64,000 nucleotides of DNA from Patescibacterium sp964540895. GTDB taxonomy: Bacteria > Patescibacteriota > Patescibacteriia > Patescibacteriales > Patescibacteriaceae. Position 1 is the first letter of the stretch; the number at the start of each line of letters is the position of its first letter. The DNA is taken from NCBI GenBank assembly GCA_964540895.1, contig CAZIOP010000002.1, positions 62,001 to 126,000 on the forward strand, written 5' to 3'. A program made the translations under genes and the position numbers. The notes beneath the pieces are model-generated. The model saw only the letters and a list, made by a program, of their open reading frames with translations. It had not been told where the DNA came from and did not search any database. This document shows, piece by piece, positions 44,859 to 54,081 of the stretch.

Positions 44859-45599
44859 TTAGAAGCTAAAGTAATTTGGCTCTTGAACGCTCTGAACCCA
44901 GAGGTATAAGACATCAACAAATACGGCGGCAATATTAAGTAATTAATATTGGCATAAAAAAGCTGACTCATATCGGTGAAATCCTTAAACGTATTTCAGT
45001 TTAACCTGTCATATGTTAGGATAATACCGAGGGAAGTCACTTATGTTAAAATTAACGCAATCACAATTAGCTTATTTAGCAGGCTTCATTGATGGTGATG
45101 GTAGTATTTATGTAAGATTAAAACCAAACAGTACTTACCGGTATGGTTTTCAAATCGCTCCTTATATAATACTGTTCCAATCAGTAAAAGATGAAATAAA
45201 TTTTATTAAAATTTGTAAACTGTTAAGTTGTGGCTATTTGCGAAAAAGAAAAGATGGAATTTTAGAATATACTATTGGTAGGCAAGAAGAAATTTTAACT
45301 TTAATAAATAAGATTAAACCGTACTTGATTCTTAAAAAACGTCAAGCAGATTTGATTGAACAAATATTAAAGTTGAAAGTTCAGGTTAAAAATAAAGCTG
45401 ATTTTATTAAATTAATGGCTTTAGTTAATAATTTTGCAGAACTAAACTATTCTAAAAAACGTATCAAACATAAGTTGACCCCTTAGAGACTTGTTTCGAA
45501 AGAAACAGAGCGTTGAATAACGCTAAAACGTCGGCCTCCTACAAGCGTTGTAGGATGATGGTATAGTCCAATGCACTTAGTAATAAGTGAGAGAGCATG
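44859..45599 (+). other. group I intron at 23S position 2593 (same site as the I-CreI intron)
   Basis: The 5' exon ends GGGTTCAGACCGT at 44858 and the 3' exon resumes CGTAAGACAGGTCGG at 45600, so the insertion lies after U2593 of the peptidyl transferase loop. The intron ends in G. Core elements are CTGACTCATATCGG (44963 on), GGATAATACCGAGGG and GGTATAGTCC near 45560. This is the position of the Chlamydomonas chloroplast 23S intron that encodes I-CreI. Confidence 0.94.
45043..45486 (+). CDS. I-CreI-like LAGLIDADG homing endonuclease of intron 2
   Basis: A 147-residue protein that lines up along its length with I-CreI: YLAGFIDGDGSIYVRLKPN at the start (I-CreI has YLAGFVDGDGS and IKPN), a central IKPYLILKKRQADL (I-CreI LQPFLKLKQKQANL) and a C-terminal AELNYSKKR (I-CreI AALNDSKTR). 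The metal-binding aspartate of the motif is kept. It should be a homodimer cutting intron-free 23S DNA at this site. The gene starts about 8 bases after the core block of the intron. Confidence 0.95.
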   Translation: MLKLTQSQLAYLAGFIDGDGSIYVRLKPNSTYRYGFQIAPYIILFQSVKDEINFIKICKLLSCGYLRKRKDGILEYTIGRQEEILTLINKIKPYLILKKRQADLIEQILKLKVQVKNKADFIKLMALVNNFAELNYSKKRIKHKLTP

Positions 45600-45904
45600 C
45601 GTAAGACAGGTCGGTCTCCTCTCCACTATGGTCGCGGAAATTTGAGAAGGCTCTTCCCTAGTACGAGAGGACCGGGAAGAACGAAGCTCTAGTGTGCCAG
45701 TTGTCCTACCAAGGGCATTGCTGGGTAGCTACCTTCGGTTAAGATAAACGCTGAAAGCATCTAAGCGTGAAGCTGTCTTCAAGATTAGATTTCATAGGTT
45801 GGTCAGAGAATATGACCTTGATAGGCTCCAGGTGTAAGTCCAGCAATGGATTCAGCCGAGGAGTACTAATAAACCATCAGATTTTCCCACAATTTTGTTT
45901 TCAA

Positions 45905-45920
45905 CATTCTATATTCCGTT
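45905..45920 (+). other. pre-23S processing stem, 3' arm
   Basis: CATTCTATATTCCGTT, exact reverse complement of 41215-41230. Confidence 0.85.
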
Positions 45921-45945
45921 ACTGTTCTGTTAGTTTAATGACACA

Positions 45946-46066
45946 GTCTTGGTGGTTCTTGCGAAAGGGTCACACCTGTTCTCATCCCGAACACAGTAGT
46001 TAAGCCTTTCAGCGCCGATGATACTTGGGCCGCCCAAGCCCTGGGAAAGTAGGTCGCCGCCAGGAC
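45946..46066 (+). rRNA. 5S ribosomal RNA
   Basis: GTCTTGGTGG at the 5' end pairs with CCGCCAGGAC at the 3' end, and the interior has the conserved CATCCCGAACACAG and AGCGCCGATGATA blocks. The flanking TGACAC/GTGTCA extends the terminal stem in the precursor. It lies 55 bases after 23S. Confidence 0.96.
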
Positions 46067-46080
46067 CGTGTCATTAAACA

Positions 46081-46113
46081 AAAAGCCATTCATGTATGTG
46101 AGTGGCTTTTTTT
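46081..46113 (+). terminator. rRNA operon terminator
   Basis: AAAAGCCATTCA pairs with TGAGTGGCTTTT (one G-T) around a 6-base loop, then T residues. Confidence 0.88.
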
Positions 46114-46114
46114 G

Positions 46115-46143
46115 TTGACAATAATAAGTATGTATCGTAAAGT
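46115..46143 (+). promoter_or_regulatory. possible promoter of the 46183 gene
   Basis: Perfect TTGACA, 17-base spacer, weak TAAAGT; it starts directly after the rRNA terminator. Confidence 0.5.
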
Positions 46144-46182
46144 TCAGTAAAACTCTTGTTTAAAAATTAAATTAAAATAAAA

Positions 46183-46770
46183 ATGGAAGCAAAAATCTCA
46201 AAAGATTTAAGGAATCCAAGTAATGTAATTATTGTTGCTTTCCTATATCTACTTGCCAAAAACAACAAGATAAAATGTGATCCGTATATCACAGAAGTTA
46301 AGCTAAGAATTACATATAAAGTACCTTCTCAAATTCATAAACATTTTGTTGTGGAATTAGATAATACATACATACTTAGTTTTTACTGTATCCGGGAACA
46401 AATTGGTCTTTGTCTCTGGCCGGCAGGAGGACTGTTAACAAAAGAAGGAGCGCCACCATTAATTAATTGTGAAATTAATACTTTTAACCAGTTGTTTGGT
46501 GGGCATAATTCTCATTTCTTTGAAGGATCTGAAAATATTGAACCTTTTGTGAATCAAGTTAGTAAAACTGTTAGGGTAATAAAAACAGATTCCTATAACT
46601 TTATTAACAACGATATAAAGGACGGTATAAAAATATCAAGAGATCATATAAAGTTTTTGATTGAAAATATAAATTGTTGTAAAGATCATCTTCCAGATAT
46701 GATGAAATATTTTGATATTCATATCGAGAACTATCTTAAACAAAATAATAATGGTCGTTCCCCTATGTAA
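46183..46770 (+). CDS. soluble protein of unknown function
   Basis: A 195-residue protein with no signal peptide or membrane helix and no recognised domain. The middle is beta-like (FVVELDNTYILSFYCIREQI) and the C-terminus helical. It is a single-gene unit between the rRNA terminator and its own terminator. Unlike most orphan genes here, it has no clear Shine-Dalgarno site, only A-rich sequence. Confidence 0.65.
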   Translation: MEAKISKDLRNPSNVIIVAFLYLLAKNNKIKCDPYITEVKLRITYKVPSQIHKHFVVELDNTYILSFYCIREQIGLCLWPAGGLLTKEGAPPLINCEINTFNQLFGGHNSHFFEGSENIEPFVNQVSKTVRVIKTDSYNFINNDIKDGIKISRDHIKFLIENINCCKDHLPDMMKYFDIHIENYLKQNNNGRSPM

Positions 46771-46778
46771 TTGTAGCG

Positions 46779-46813
46779 AATACCCCATGCAGTTTATGGG
46801 GTATTTTTTTTAT
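46779..46813 (+). terminator. terminator overlapping the end of the LTD gene
   Basis: AATACCCCAT/ATGGGGTATT with a 6-base loop, then T run. The right part lies inside the 3' end of the converging gene. Confidence 0.82.
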
Positions 46814-49800
46814 AGTATTTCCAGATAACATAACTTCCTCCCCCGATAACTGCAAGAGATATTAGGATAATATATATAAGTATATTTTTCTGGTTGTCTC
46901 TTTGGTGGCTAGCAAGATCAGCACTCATAGACAGATCGTTTGTTGTACTAGTTGGACCTTCAGGAGCATTGAGATGAATAATGTCATTTTGAGAACGTGG
47001 CATAACTCTAGGTGTTGTACCTGATAATTCCAAAATGCCTGTGACAGTGAGTTTATCACCTATTGCAAACGCTGTGATTGATAGTTCGCTACCCTTAGAT
47101 AAATATATTTCAATATCACCAGTTTGGTCAGTTAGAATAAGACGTGGACTTTTTTTACTGGTAACTTCTCCCTCAACTTTTACTAATCGTGGATATGGTG
47201 GTTTATTAATTTCTAGACTTGTAGAATTTATTATTTCACTTGTTTCCTCCTGTCCTACAATGATAATATCTTCAGCTGTATCTGTTTTAAATCTCGGGCC
47301 AGTTTCTGTTGAGCCAAGCTCACCACTCACTTGAATTTTTTGTCCAATTACTAATTTCGGAAATAATTTTTTTGAATTGTACACTTGATATAATATATTT
47401 GAGTCTTTGACTTGAACATAAAAATATTGAGTTCCAAATGTTCCCGGCATAGAAACAACTGTGCCAGTGAGAAAGTTAGTAGAAACTCCTAAGACAGAAG
47501 AAGCAGATACTTTTTTGTTTGATAGATTAGAGGGTTTGTTTGGAAGATTACGGCTAGGTTCAGACCAACCCCAGCCAGAAGAAAATCGAGAGTAGCTTTT
47601 ATTTTCAGGAGCATCGCTGTATGAAATTGTATCAACTATTTGTCCACTTGAGTTATATATAGATATAGTATCATCAGTATTACCAAGGGTAGGTAAGTAT
47701 TTTCCAGAGATTGTATAGATACCACCTGCTTTAATTATTGTTTCTTCTAGAAAAGATCCTTTTTTACTTTTATTTCCAATTCGCCAATTTTTTAAATCGA
47801 TATTTGTATCGCTATGATTAATAATTTCAAGCCATTCCTCACCTTCATCTTTACCGCTAGGATTAGGCAATATTTCGTTTATTTCTATATCTGAAACATA
47901 TTTTATTTTTGAGTTAGTGTTAGAGATATCATTTTCATCATCACTTGTGATCATAGTAGTCACAACACTCTTTTCATCTTCTACCTCTTGGTTTTGAAAA
48001 ATTTTAATTTTCTTGGCCAGAGTGGAAGTTCCAAAGGAATTATTAACTGTGAGTACAACAGTGAAAGTTCCAGCTTTAGTATATGTATGTTCTGGATATA
48101 GTTCATTACTTGTAGTGTTGTCCCCAAAGTTCCAGTTGTATGATATTGTCAAACCACCTGTTTCACTATCAGAGCTATCAAATTTAATTTTTTTTCCAGT
48201 TTCTAGTTTACCTGAAAAACTAAAGGTTGCTTTAGGAGGAAGTACTTGAATGTTATTACCATTTTCAGTTGGAACGCTAGTCCACTGCCAAATCTTGTTG
48301 ATACCCATGTTATTCTCATCAACTAATATCCAACTTTGACCTTCCGTTGTTTCTTTGTAGGTAATAGTTTGATAGCTAGTTTGTTTTAAGGGTTGAAATA
48401 GTTTAATACTTGTGCCATCATTGTTTAACTTAAATTTTTCTATACCTATTAATGTAATGTATTGTTTGCCTTCAATAAAAGTTCCTAGTGGAAATTCATA
48501 TACATATTGTTTATCATCAATTTCCAGTCTCCAGCCATCAAGTCTGACAGTTCGTTCACCAGAATTATATAGTTCAATAAATTCTTTTTGAGTAGCTTGA
48601 TCATCAATACCAACCGGATTTGGAAAAATCTCAGTAATTAATATTTCTTGACTATAGTCATAGTTGTCTTCGGTTTCTTCGGCGGCTGTTTCGACTGGTA
48701 GAGGGGTAATAATATTATTTTGACCTTTGGTTACTGTTGAAGTAACAGCATAATCAAGACTATCATTTTCAGAAATAGTATTTTCTGAAATAAGAGCTAC
48801 ACTAAATGGATCACTTGTCATCGGAGCGTTATCTCTTGTATCGCCATCATCCCAAGATCCATAGCTTATTTGATTAATAATTACGCCATTTTTATTTTTA
48901 AGAACAATAATATCTCCTGTGTTATTTAAACTTCCAGTTGGTTTTTCTATCACCACAAATTTTTGATTTCCACCAATGGTGCCAGTTAGTTTGGTTTTTG
49001 AACCAGCTCCGTCTTCAATAGTCCAATCAGTTATGTTGATATCTGATGTGAGGTTAGTAAATAGTTCTATCCACTCATCTTGTCCAGTAAGTGGGTCAGC
49101 TACGAATTCATTTATTCGAATATCACCATAGTTAATGATAACCTCTGTTTGGCAGAGTGTTGAGCAACCGTCATTATTAGCAGTATTACCATCATCACAT
49201 TGTTCTGTTTCTTCAATTATATTATTGCCACAAATAGTAATCGGTGGAGTAATAATGGGAGGTAATTCAATTTGACATAGAGCACTGCACCCATCGTCAT
49301 TAGTATTGTTTCCATCATCACACTCTTCACTAGCTTCTAAGAGATTATTACCGCAAACTGGTACGATAATTTCCAAGTGGCATTCGTTATCGCAACCATC
49401 TCCCGGATAAATATTGCCATCATCACATGTTTCTGGTGATTCAATGAAATTATTTCCACATATATTCCAATATGAGCCGTGACTAACATGAAAGTCTAAA
49501 GCATTATTATTGCTATCTTGATTGCTAATACGTTGCAAAATTTCATTTGCTCCTGGATTTGTTGGATATGGCGATCCTTCCCAGAGTGAGTTTTGAATTG
49601 ATCCCCACCCAACAGCATCAATAATTTCCCCTGTATTCTCAGTCCCATTCCTAATAGCTATTGAATTGTCATTTGATAGTGTATGAGTTGATTGAGTGTG
49701 AGCTCCGAGTAGTAGTGAGTAGTTGGAGTTTGCCCACATAAAAATAGATCCTGGGTCAAGAAAATATGAGCTAACCCATGACTTAATAGTTGTGTCAGTA

Positions 49801-50048
49801 GTAAGTGTTTTAGTTCTTTTAACTAATCGTAGTCCGTTAAGATCAATGATCGAAGATGATTTATTGTAGATGGTAATAAAGTCTTTATCAGTTTGACCTG
49901 TACCACCAGTAATTTGTAGACGTAATATTACTAAATCGCCAGGGCTAACTGCCTCGGCAACAAAAAAATACGACAGATAGAGAGTCGTACTTAGAAGCAT
50001 ACACAACACTGAACGGATAATGATCCATCCCCCTCCTGAATGTTTCAT
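46794..50048 (-). CDS. giant surface protein: LTD, DUF4215 and PKD domains
   Basis: A 1084-residue secreted protein with a signal segment (about residues 8-32) and a C-terminal membrane helix (about 1055-1075) plus basic tail, so it is anchored at the surface. In order: a lamin-tail (LTD) domain (~35-165), three Cys-rich DUF4215 repeats (CGNN...E.CDDGN...GC...C, ~196-295), further LTD domains (~300-420, 470-590), a PKD domain (~610-690, NWNFGDNTTS), another LTD (~730-840) and an OB-fold-like region (~870-1010). LTD domains in bacteria often accompany extracellular nucleases or adhesins; no catalytic domain is seen here. Confidence 0.86.
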   Translation of the reverse strand: MKHSGGGWIIIRSVLCMLLSTTLYLSYFFVAEAVSPGDLVILRLQITGGTGQTDKDFITIYNKSSSIIDLNGLRLVKRTKTLTTDTTIKSWVSSYFLDPGSIFMWANSNYSLLLGAHTQSTHTLSNDNSIAIRNGTENTGEIIDAVGWGSIQNSLWEGSPYPTNPGANEILQRISNQDSNNNALDFHVSHGSYWNICGNNFIESPETCDDGNIYPGDGCDNECHLEIIVPVCGNNLLEASEECDDGNNTNDDGCSALCQIELPPIITPPITICGNNIIEETEQCDDGNTANNDGCSTLCQTEVIINYGDIRINEFVADPLTGQDEWIELFTNLTSDINITDWTIEDGAGSKTKLTGTIGGNQKFVVIEKPTGSLNNTGDIIVLKNKNGVIINQISYGSWDDGDTRDNAPMTSDPFSVALISENTISENDSLDYAVTSTVTKGQNNIITPLPVETAAEETEDNYDYSQEILITEIFPNPVGIDDQATQKEFIELYNSGERTVRLDGWRLEIDDKQYVYEFPLGTFIEGKQYITLIGIEKFKLNNDGTSIKLFQPLKQTSYQTITYKETTEGQSWILVDENNMGINKIWQWTSVPTENGNNIQVLPPKATFSFSGKLETGKKIKFDSSDSETGGLTISYNWNFGDNTTSNELYPEHTYTKAGTFTVVLTVNNSFGTSTLAKKIKIFQNQEVEDEKSVVTTMITSDDENDISNTNSKIKYVSDIEINEILPNPSGKDEGEEWLEIINHSDTNIDLKNWRIGNKSKKGSFLEETIIKAGGIYTISGKYLPTLGNTDDTISIYNSSGQIVDTISYSDAPENKSYSRFSSGWGWSEPSRNLPNKPSNLSNKKVSASSVLGVSTNFLTGTVVSMPGTFGTQYFYVQVKDSNILYQVYNSKKLFPKLVIGQKIQVSGELGSTETGPRFKTDTAEDIIIVGQEETSEIINSTSLEINKPPYPRLVKVEGEVTSKKSPRLILTDQTGDIEIYLSKGSELSITAFAIGDKLTVTGILELSGTTPRVMPRSQNDIIHLNAPEGPTSTTNDLSMSADLASHQRDNQKNILIYIILISLAVIGGGSYVIWKYYKKNTP

Positions 50049-50053
50049 ATAAT

Positions 50054-51109
50054 TTATTTAGTTAGTAGTTTGTCTTTGAACCAATCAACCCACGGCACTG
50101 TTAATGGGTTAACCCGGTTCTGGAGGGAGAGGTAATATGTGAGCCAAGAATTAAATTGCAAGAGATCAAAACTTTGAGCCAGAGGACTTTTACCAACCGC
50201 CATATATGAATGAACTTGTATACCTTGTCGTCTCATTACTTCTTTGGATAATTCTAAACGTTTGGTAATTTTTGTGTTATAGAGATTTGATTCAAAGAAT
50301 AGAGTCGTTAAGCGCTTACGGTTACTACTTGGTTTACTTAATCCTTCTAAGGCAAAGTGATTCATGTCTGAGAGAACTAAGTAGGATGCAAAGTTTTTTC
50401 CAGTTTCACACCATTGGTTACGAGCTGTTCGTAAATTACCTTCGAATATTTGTCCACCAATTAATATGGTTTCATGACCAGCTATTTTTTTTGCTAACAT
50501 GTGAGCCTCGTTATTTTTTTTGCTCAACACAGTATTTTTTCGTTTAAGTTGAGATAAAATATTTTTTACTTCTTGATCTTTAATAGAAATCAATCCCAGT
50601 TTTTTGAAAATTAAAAGTAGACTGACCACCCCATAACCTAAGCCTAGTCGTGGTTGACCAGAAGGATTGGCTTTAGTTGAAAAGAAATAATGAGAGACTT
50701 TATCTTGTAGAGCAATATTACGAAGCTGATTTTCATTGTTAGAGGTAACAACGAGTATGGTAGCACCGCGACGTTTTGCAATTTTATACGCAGCTAGAGG
50801 TTCTTCAGTAGTTCCGGAATATGATGACACAATATATAATGTATTTTTTCCAACATAGGCGGGGACATCATAACCTGGCTCAATTAACAGAGGAATTTTC
50901 AATTGTTCTTTAAAAATAGCTTGCACTATGTACCCGCCTAAATTTGATCCCCCCATACCATTAATAACAATGGTATCAATATTTTTTTTTGAGAAGTTAA
51001 CAACAAGATTTTTGCTATCATGTAAGACTGAACGGATTTGTTCAGGTAAATGTTGTAACGAATCTATTAAGGGTTGTGAAGATGGTGATCGTTTAAGAGC
51101 TAAGAACAT
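50054..51109 (-). CDS. bifunctional phosphoglucose/phosphomannose isomerase-like SIS protein
   Basis: A 351-residue protein with two SIS domains. The first has INGMGGSNLGGYIVQ and SSYSGTTEEPLAAYK (sugar-phosphate binding), the second a C-terminal LTYYLSLQNRVNPLTVPWVDWFK that matches the PGI/PMI family end, including the residues PxxVxWxxxxK. The family interconverts glucose-6-phosphate or mannose-6-phosphate with fructose-6-phosphate. It is likely the only such isomerase in a reduced genome. It starts upstream of, and runs into, the surface-protein gene by 5 bases spacing. Confidence 0.88.
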   Translation of the reverse strand: MFLALKRSPSSQPLIDSLQHLPEQIRSVLHDSKNLVVNFSKKNIDTIVINGMGGSNLGGYIVQAIFKEQLKIPLLIEPGYDVPAYVGKNTLYIVSSYSGTTEEPLAAYKIAKRRGATILVVTSNNENQLRNIALQDKVSHYFFSTKANPSGQPRLGLGYGVVSLLLIFKKLGLISIKDQEVKNILSQLKRKNTVLSKKNNEAHMLAKKIAGHETILIGGQIFEGNLRTARNQWCETGKNFASYLVLSDMNHFALEGLSKPSSNRKRLTTLFFESNLYNTKITKRLELSKEVMRRQGIQVHSYMAVGKSPLAQSFDLLQFNSWLTYYLSLQNRVNPLTVPWVDWFKDKLLTK

Positions 51110-51212
51110 AGTAAGACTGATTATAGCTTACAAAAAAGTCTGAGGCAATATCTAAAAATCTTTGGATTTCATGTTAGAAAAGTTTTGGTTATAGATTTAT
51201 ATATCATAATAA

Positions 51213-51252
51213 TAAAAAATCCTTATGAGTAGTATATTTACTTATAAGGATT
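51213..51252 (-). terminator. terminator of the 51251-51697 gene
   Basis: AATCCTTAT pairs with ATAAGGATT with inner AGTA/TACT pairing; the T run is on the minus-strand side and the stem overlaps the stop codon. Confidence 0.78.
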
Positions 51253-51697
51253 AAATTTTTTTATAGATATCTAACAATATTTCTACGTTATTATAATAAA
51301 TAACCCCTTTTTTTCGACTGAATCTGATTTCTCCACTTTTAATAATATAGTTTTCTTTATATAAGCCCGGTATTATTTTAGTAATATACGGAGAAACAAG
51401 AATCTCACAACTATCTTTATACATAGTTTTTTCATAACTGATAATTGTATATATATTTTGGAAAATAAAGGCAATCCAATTTTTTTTATCTGGGCGTTCT
51501 TCACGGATTATTGAGTCAATTAGTATACTAAGATTTGTATCAATATACTGTGTCCCAAAATATTTTTCGTGAGGTCCGTTAGGATTATTTTGTGATTTAT
51601 GGGTCACAGAATAAAGATTAATATAGAATATTTCTTTTTTCTGAGCAACTGTTGTGGAGATGGTGCATAATAAGAAAAATAATGCTATTTTTTTCAT
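51251..51697 (-). CDS. small secreted protein, unknown (strong SD)
   Basis: A 148-residue protein with a clear signal peptide (MKKIALFFLLCTISTTVAQ). The mature part is basic and rich in Ile/Tyr/Lys. No family is recognised. AAGGAGAG precedes the ATG, and a TTGACA-17-TAAACT promoter lies upstream, so it is a single-gene orphan unit. Confidence 0.66.
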   Translation of the reverse strand: MKKIALFFLLCTISTTVAQKKEIFYINLYSVTHKSQNNPNGPHEKYFGTQYIDTNLSILIDSIIREERPDKKNWIAFIFQNIYTIISYEKTMYKDSCEILVSPYITKIIPGLYKENYIIKSGEIRFSRKKGVIYYNNVEILLDIYKKI

Positions 51698-51739
51698 CTT
51701 GACTCTCCTTTTTAGTATTACATTTTTAAATTTTTCTTT

Positions 51740-51768
51740 AGTTTAGTTATTAATTAGTTTTTTGTCAA
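51740..51768 (-). promoter_or_regulatory. promoter of the 51251-51697 gene
   Basis: Minus strand TTGACA, 17-base spacer, TAAACT. Confidence 0.68.
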
Positions 51769-51805
51769 TAGTGTAGAGAGGGCAATCTTAGTGTATAGTA
51801 TGTTT

Positions 51806-52837
51806 ATGATTATCTTTCTCTACGGCCCCGATGATTTTCGGGCTTTCCAAAAGATCAATGAATTACGAGAGAAATTTGCCAAAGAAATTGATCCAACTGG
51901 GTCAAGTAGTGTTTCTATTGATGGAGCTAAAACTACCCTCAAGGAAATACATGATATATATCGTCCAGCCTCTTTGTTTACGAAGAAACGTTTTATTTCT
52001 ATGCGAGGTATTATGGATAATAAGCGGAAGGAGATTATTGATGAGTTAGAAGAATTTTTACATCAAGAAAAAGATAATGAAAATATATTAGTAATATATG
52101 AAGAGAAATTTATTGAGAAGAAAATTGCTGGAAAAAATTTAATCATGAAACCAGGTCCTGATGACAAACCAGCTCCGCTTAACAAGTCAGAAAAGAAATT
52201 ATTTGATCGTTTAACTAAAAGTCAGTTTGTACAGTTTTTTGGAGCATTAACACCAATTGAACTTCAGAAGACATTAGCTGCGTTAGCAAAGCAAAATGGA
52301 GCTTCATTAACAGTTCCTGCAGCACAATTATTATTACGACTAATAGGCACAGATTTATGGGCACTCTCACAAGAAGTGGCAAAATTGTCTGCCTATGTAT
52401 TAGGACGATCCGAAAGCAATGAATCAACAATTAGTGAGAAAGATGTTCAAGTGATGGTAAGCCAATCAGTGACTGATAGTATTTTTGCGTTAACTGATGC
52501 CTTAGGTAATCGTCAAACCGGCTTGGCAGTGAAGTTACTGCATGAACAATTAGAGAGTGGAGCACACCCTCATTACGTGTTAACAATGATTCTCTGGCAA
52601 TTTAAAACTCTAGTTTCAGTTCGCCAAAGTTTAGATAGCGGTCAGCCAGTTAAAGATTTAGCTAAGTCACTTGGACTTCATCCCTATGTATTAGAAAAAA
52701 GTATTAATCAAGTTCGTAAATTTAATGTTTCTGTTCTAACCACCGCTATTAACAAATTTGTAGAATTGGATTATAAATCAAAGAGTGGCCAAGGCAAGAT
52801 TGAAGAATTGTTACCAGTAGTAGTAGCTAGTATATAA
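51806..52837 (+). CDS. holA: DNA polymerase III subunit delta
   Basis: A 343-residue protein with the HolA layout: FLYGPDDFRAFQKINELREKF at the start of the AAA+-like domain, no true Walker motif, then a helical collar (about residues 200-340, with LTDALGNRQTGLAVKLLHEQ and YKSKSGQGKIEELLPVV). Delta opens the sliding clamp in the clamp loader. The ATG at 51806 (MIIFLYGPDD) fits best; 51791 and 51800 are alternatives. Confidence 0.92.
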   Translation: MIIFLYGPDDFRAFQKINELREKFAKEIDPTGSSSVSIDGAKTTLKEIHDIYRPASLFTKKRFISMRGIMDNKRKEIIDELEEFLHQEKDNENILVIYEEKFIEKKIAGKNLIMKPGPDDKPAPLNKSEKKLFDRLTKSQFVQFFGALTPIELQKTLAALAKQNGASLTVPAAQLLLRLIGTDLWALSQEVAKLSAYVLGRSESNESTISEKDVQVMVSQSVTDSIFALTDALGNRQTGLAVKLLHEQLESGAHPHYVLTMILWQFKTLVSVRQSLDSGQPVKDLAKSLGLHPYVLEKSINQVRKFNVSVLTTAINKFVELDYKSKSGQGKIEELLPVVVASI

Positions 52838-52841
52838 ATAT

Positions 52842-53405
52842 ATGAAAACGTTAATTATTGATAATCACACAAAATATCGAGCCGAATTAAGAGATTCCTT
52901 GCCGGGTTCGATTGAAGTAATTCGACGAGAAGATGTAAGCCCAATGATAACTCTTGAGAATTATGATTTATTAGTCTTATCTGGTGGTCATGGCGTCTCT
53001 TCTGTATCTCATCATCCAATTGAATATGCATTGGAGATGCAATTTGTCAGAGAAGCAAAAATTCCAATTTTAGGAATTTGTTTAGGTTCAGAAATTATTA
53101 CCTATGCCTTAGGTGGAGAATTAAAGTCGTTTGAACGATTACATCAAGGTGGAGTAGAGATAACAATCACGGATCATGAGTTACTTAAAAAATTAAATTC
53201 TGAGAAAATTACTGTTTATGAATATCACCAATGGGGGACTAGTGTGTTGCCGCCTAACACAGTTGCTTGTGCTCATTCTGATCATGGTCCAGAGATAATT
53301 AAGCATACTAATAAATTAATCATTGCTATACAATTTCATCCCGAAGTAAGTCAGATACCGCAACTCTTTGATTGGATATTAGAAAGTTTCAAGATTAAAA
53401 AATAA
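52842..53405 (+). CDS. class I glutamine amidotransferase (GuaA-N-like)
   Basis: A 187-residue single-domain protein. The nucleophile elbow is GICLGSE with the catalytic cysteine at about residue 86, and the His-Glu pair is in QFHPEVS (about residues 167-173). The overall form resembles GMP synthase amidotransferase subunits and related peptidase-like proteins. No synthetase partner is adjacent. It starts 4 bases after holA. The acceptor is unknown. Confidence 0.87.
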   Translation: MKTLIIDNHTKYRAELRDSLPGSIEVIRREDVSPMITLENYDLLVLSGGHGVSSVSHHPIEYALEMQFVREAKIPILGICLGSEIITYALGGELKSFERLHQGGVEITITDHELLKKLNSEKITVYEYHQWGTSVLPPNTVACAHSDHGPEIIKHTNKLIIAIQFHPEVSQIPQLFDWILESFKIKK

Positions 53406-53427
53406 GGGTCTGGCCCTTATTTTTTTA
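53400..53427 (+). terminator. terminator after the amidotransferase
   Basis: AATAAGGG pairs with CCCTTATT around TCTGG, then T run; it overlaps the end of rpsT on the other strand. Confidence 0.82.
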
Positions 53428-53692
53428 CTGCCTTACTCATGGCATTTAATTTCTTGTGAAGTCGAGATTTTTTTCGGTCTCGTGTGTTCTTTTTGATAAG
53501 TCCGGTCTTGGCAGCTTTATCAATGGCGATCATAGTTTCCTTTAAAAGATCTTTGGCACTGTCTTCGCCAGCTGAAATAGCTTTCTTAGTTTTTTTGGTC
53601 AAAAGGTTAATCTTGTCTTTGACTTTTGCATTCTTAACCGCTCGTTTGATACTCTTTCGGAGTTCTTTAGCAGCTGATTTTTTATTAGGCAT
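53417..53692 (-). CDS. rpsT: ribosomal protein bS20
   Basis: A 91-residue, very basic three-helix protein. The N-terminal MPNKKSAAKELRKSIKRAVK and C-terminal KGxxxxNTRDRKKSRLHKK-like region match bS20, which binds 16S rRNA at the base of the 30S body. It stands alone, as usual for rpsT. Confidence 0.95.
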   Translation of the reverse strand: MPNKKSAAKELRKSIKRAVKNAKVKDKINLLTKKTKKAISAGEDSAKDLLKETMIAIDKAAKTGLIKKNTRDRKKSRLHKKLNAMSKAVKK

Positions 53693-53808
53693 ACCTGAAT
53701 AAGTTATTAATAATATGAGACAATATTAGCATTGTTAGCTAAAAAAGTAAAGGCGAGAATTGACAGTCTTTGATTTATAGAGTATAAAGGAGAAGCTATA
53801 AAAAATCT

Positions 53809-54024
53809 ATGGAACCACTAGCCCAAGAAATCTTTGAATTAGTAATGGTGAAACTGCGTGAGCAGGCGGCTTATACCCGTGATGCCTATAAGCAACTTGT
53901 TGAGGAAACAATTGATTATTTTAATGAACGAGGCAAGATTGATGAAGATGAGAATGTGGCTTTTATTGAAGATCAATTAATGAATATGTGGGAGCAGGTT
54001 GAGACTGAGTTAGGGGAGGAATAA
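53809..54024 (+). CDS. small acidic helical protein, unknown
   Basis: A 71-residue protein, rich in Glu and predicted to be mostly helical, with no membrane segment. Similar short proteins occur near housekeeping genes in related bacteria, but I assign no family. A strong terminator follows. There is no Shine-Dalgarno site. Confidence 0.68.
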   Translation: MEPLAQEIFELVMVKLREQAAYTRDAYKQLVEETIDYFNERGKIDEDENVAFIEDQLMNMWEQVETELGEE

Positions 54025-54040
54025 TTCTAACGTAGATAAT

Positions 54041-54068
54041 AAAAAAAGCTGGGTAACCAGCTTTTTTT
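54041..54068 (+). terminator. bidirectional terminator
   Basis: A perfect stem AAAAAGCTGG/CCAGCTTTTT with a GTAA loop, between converging genes 54024 and typA. Confidence 0.9.
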
Positions 54069-54081
54069 ATTTTGATTAATA

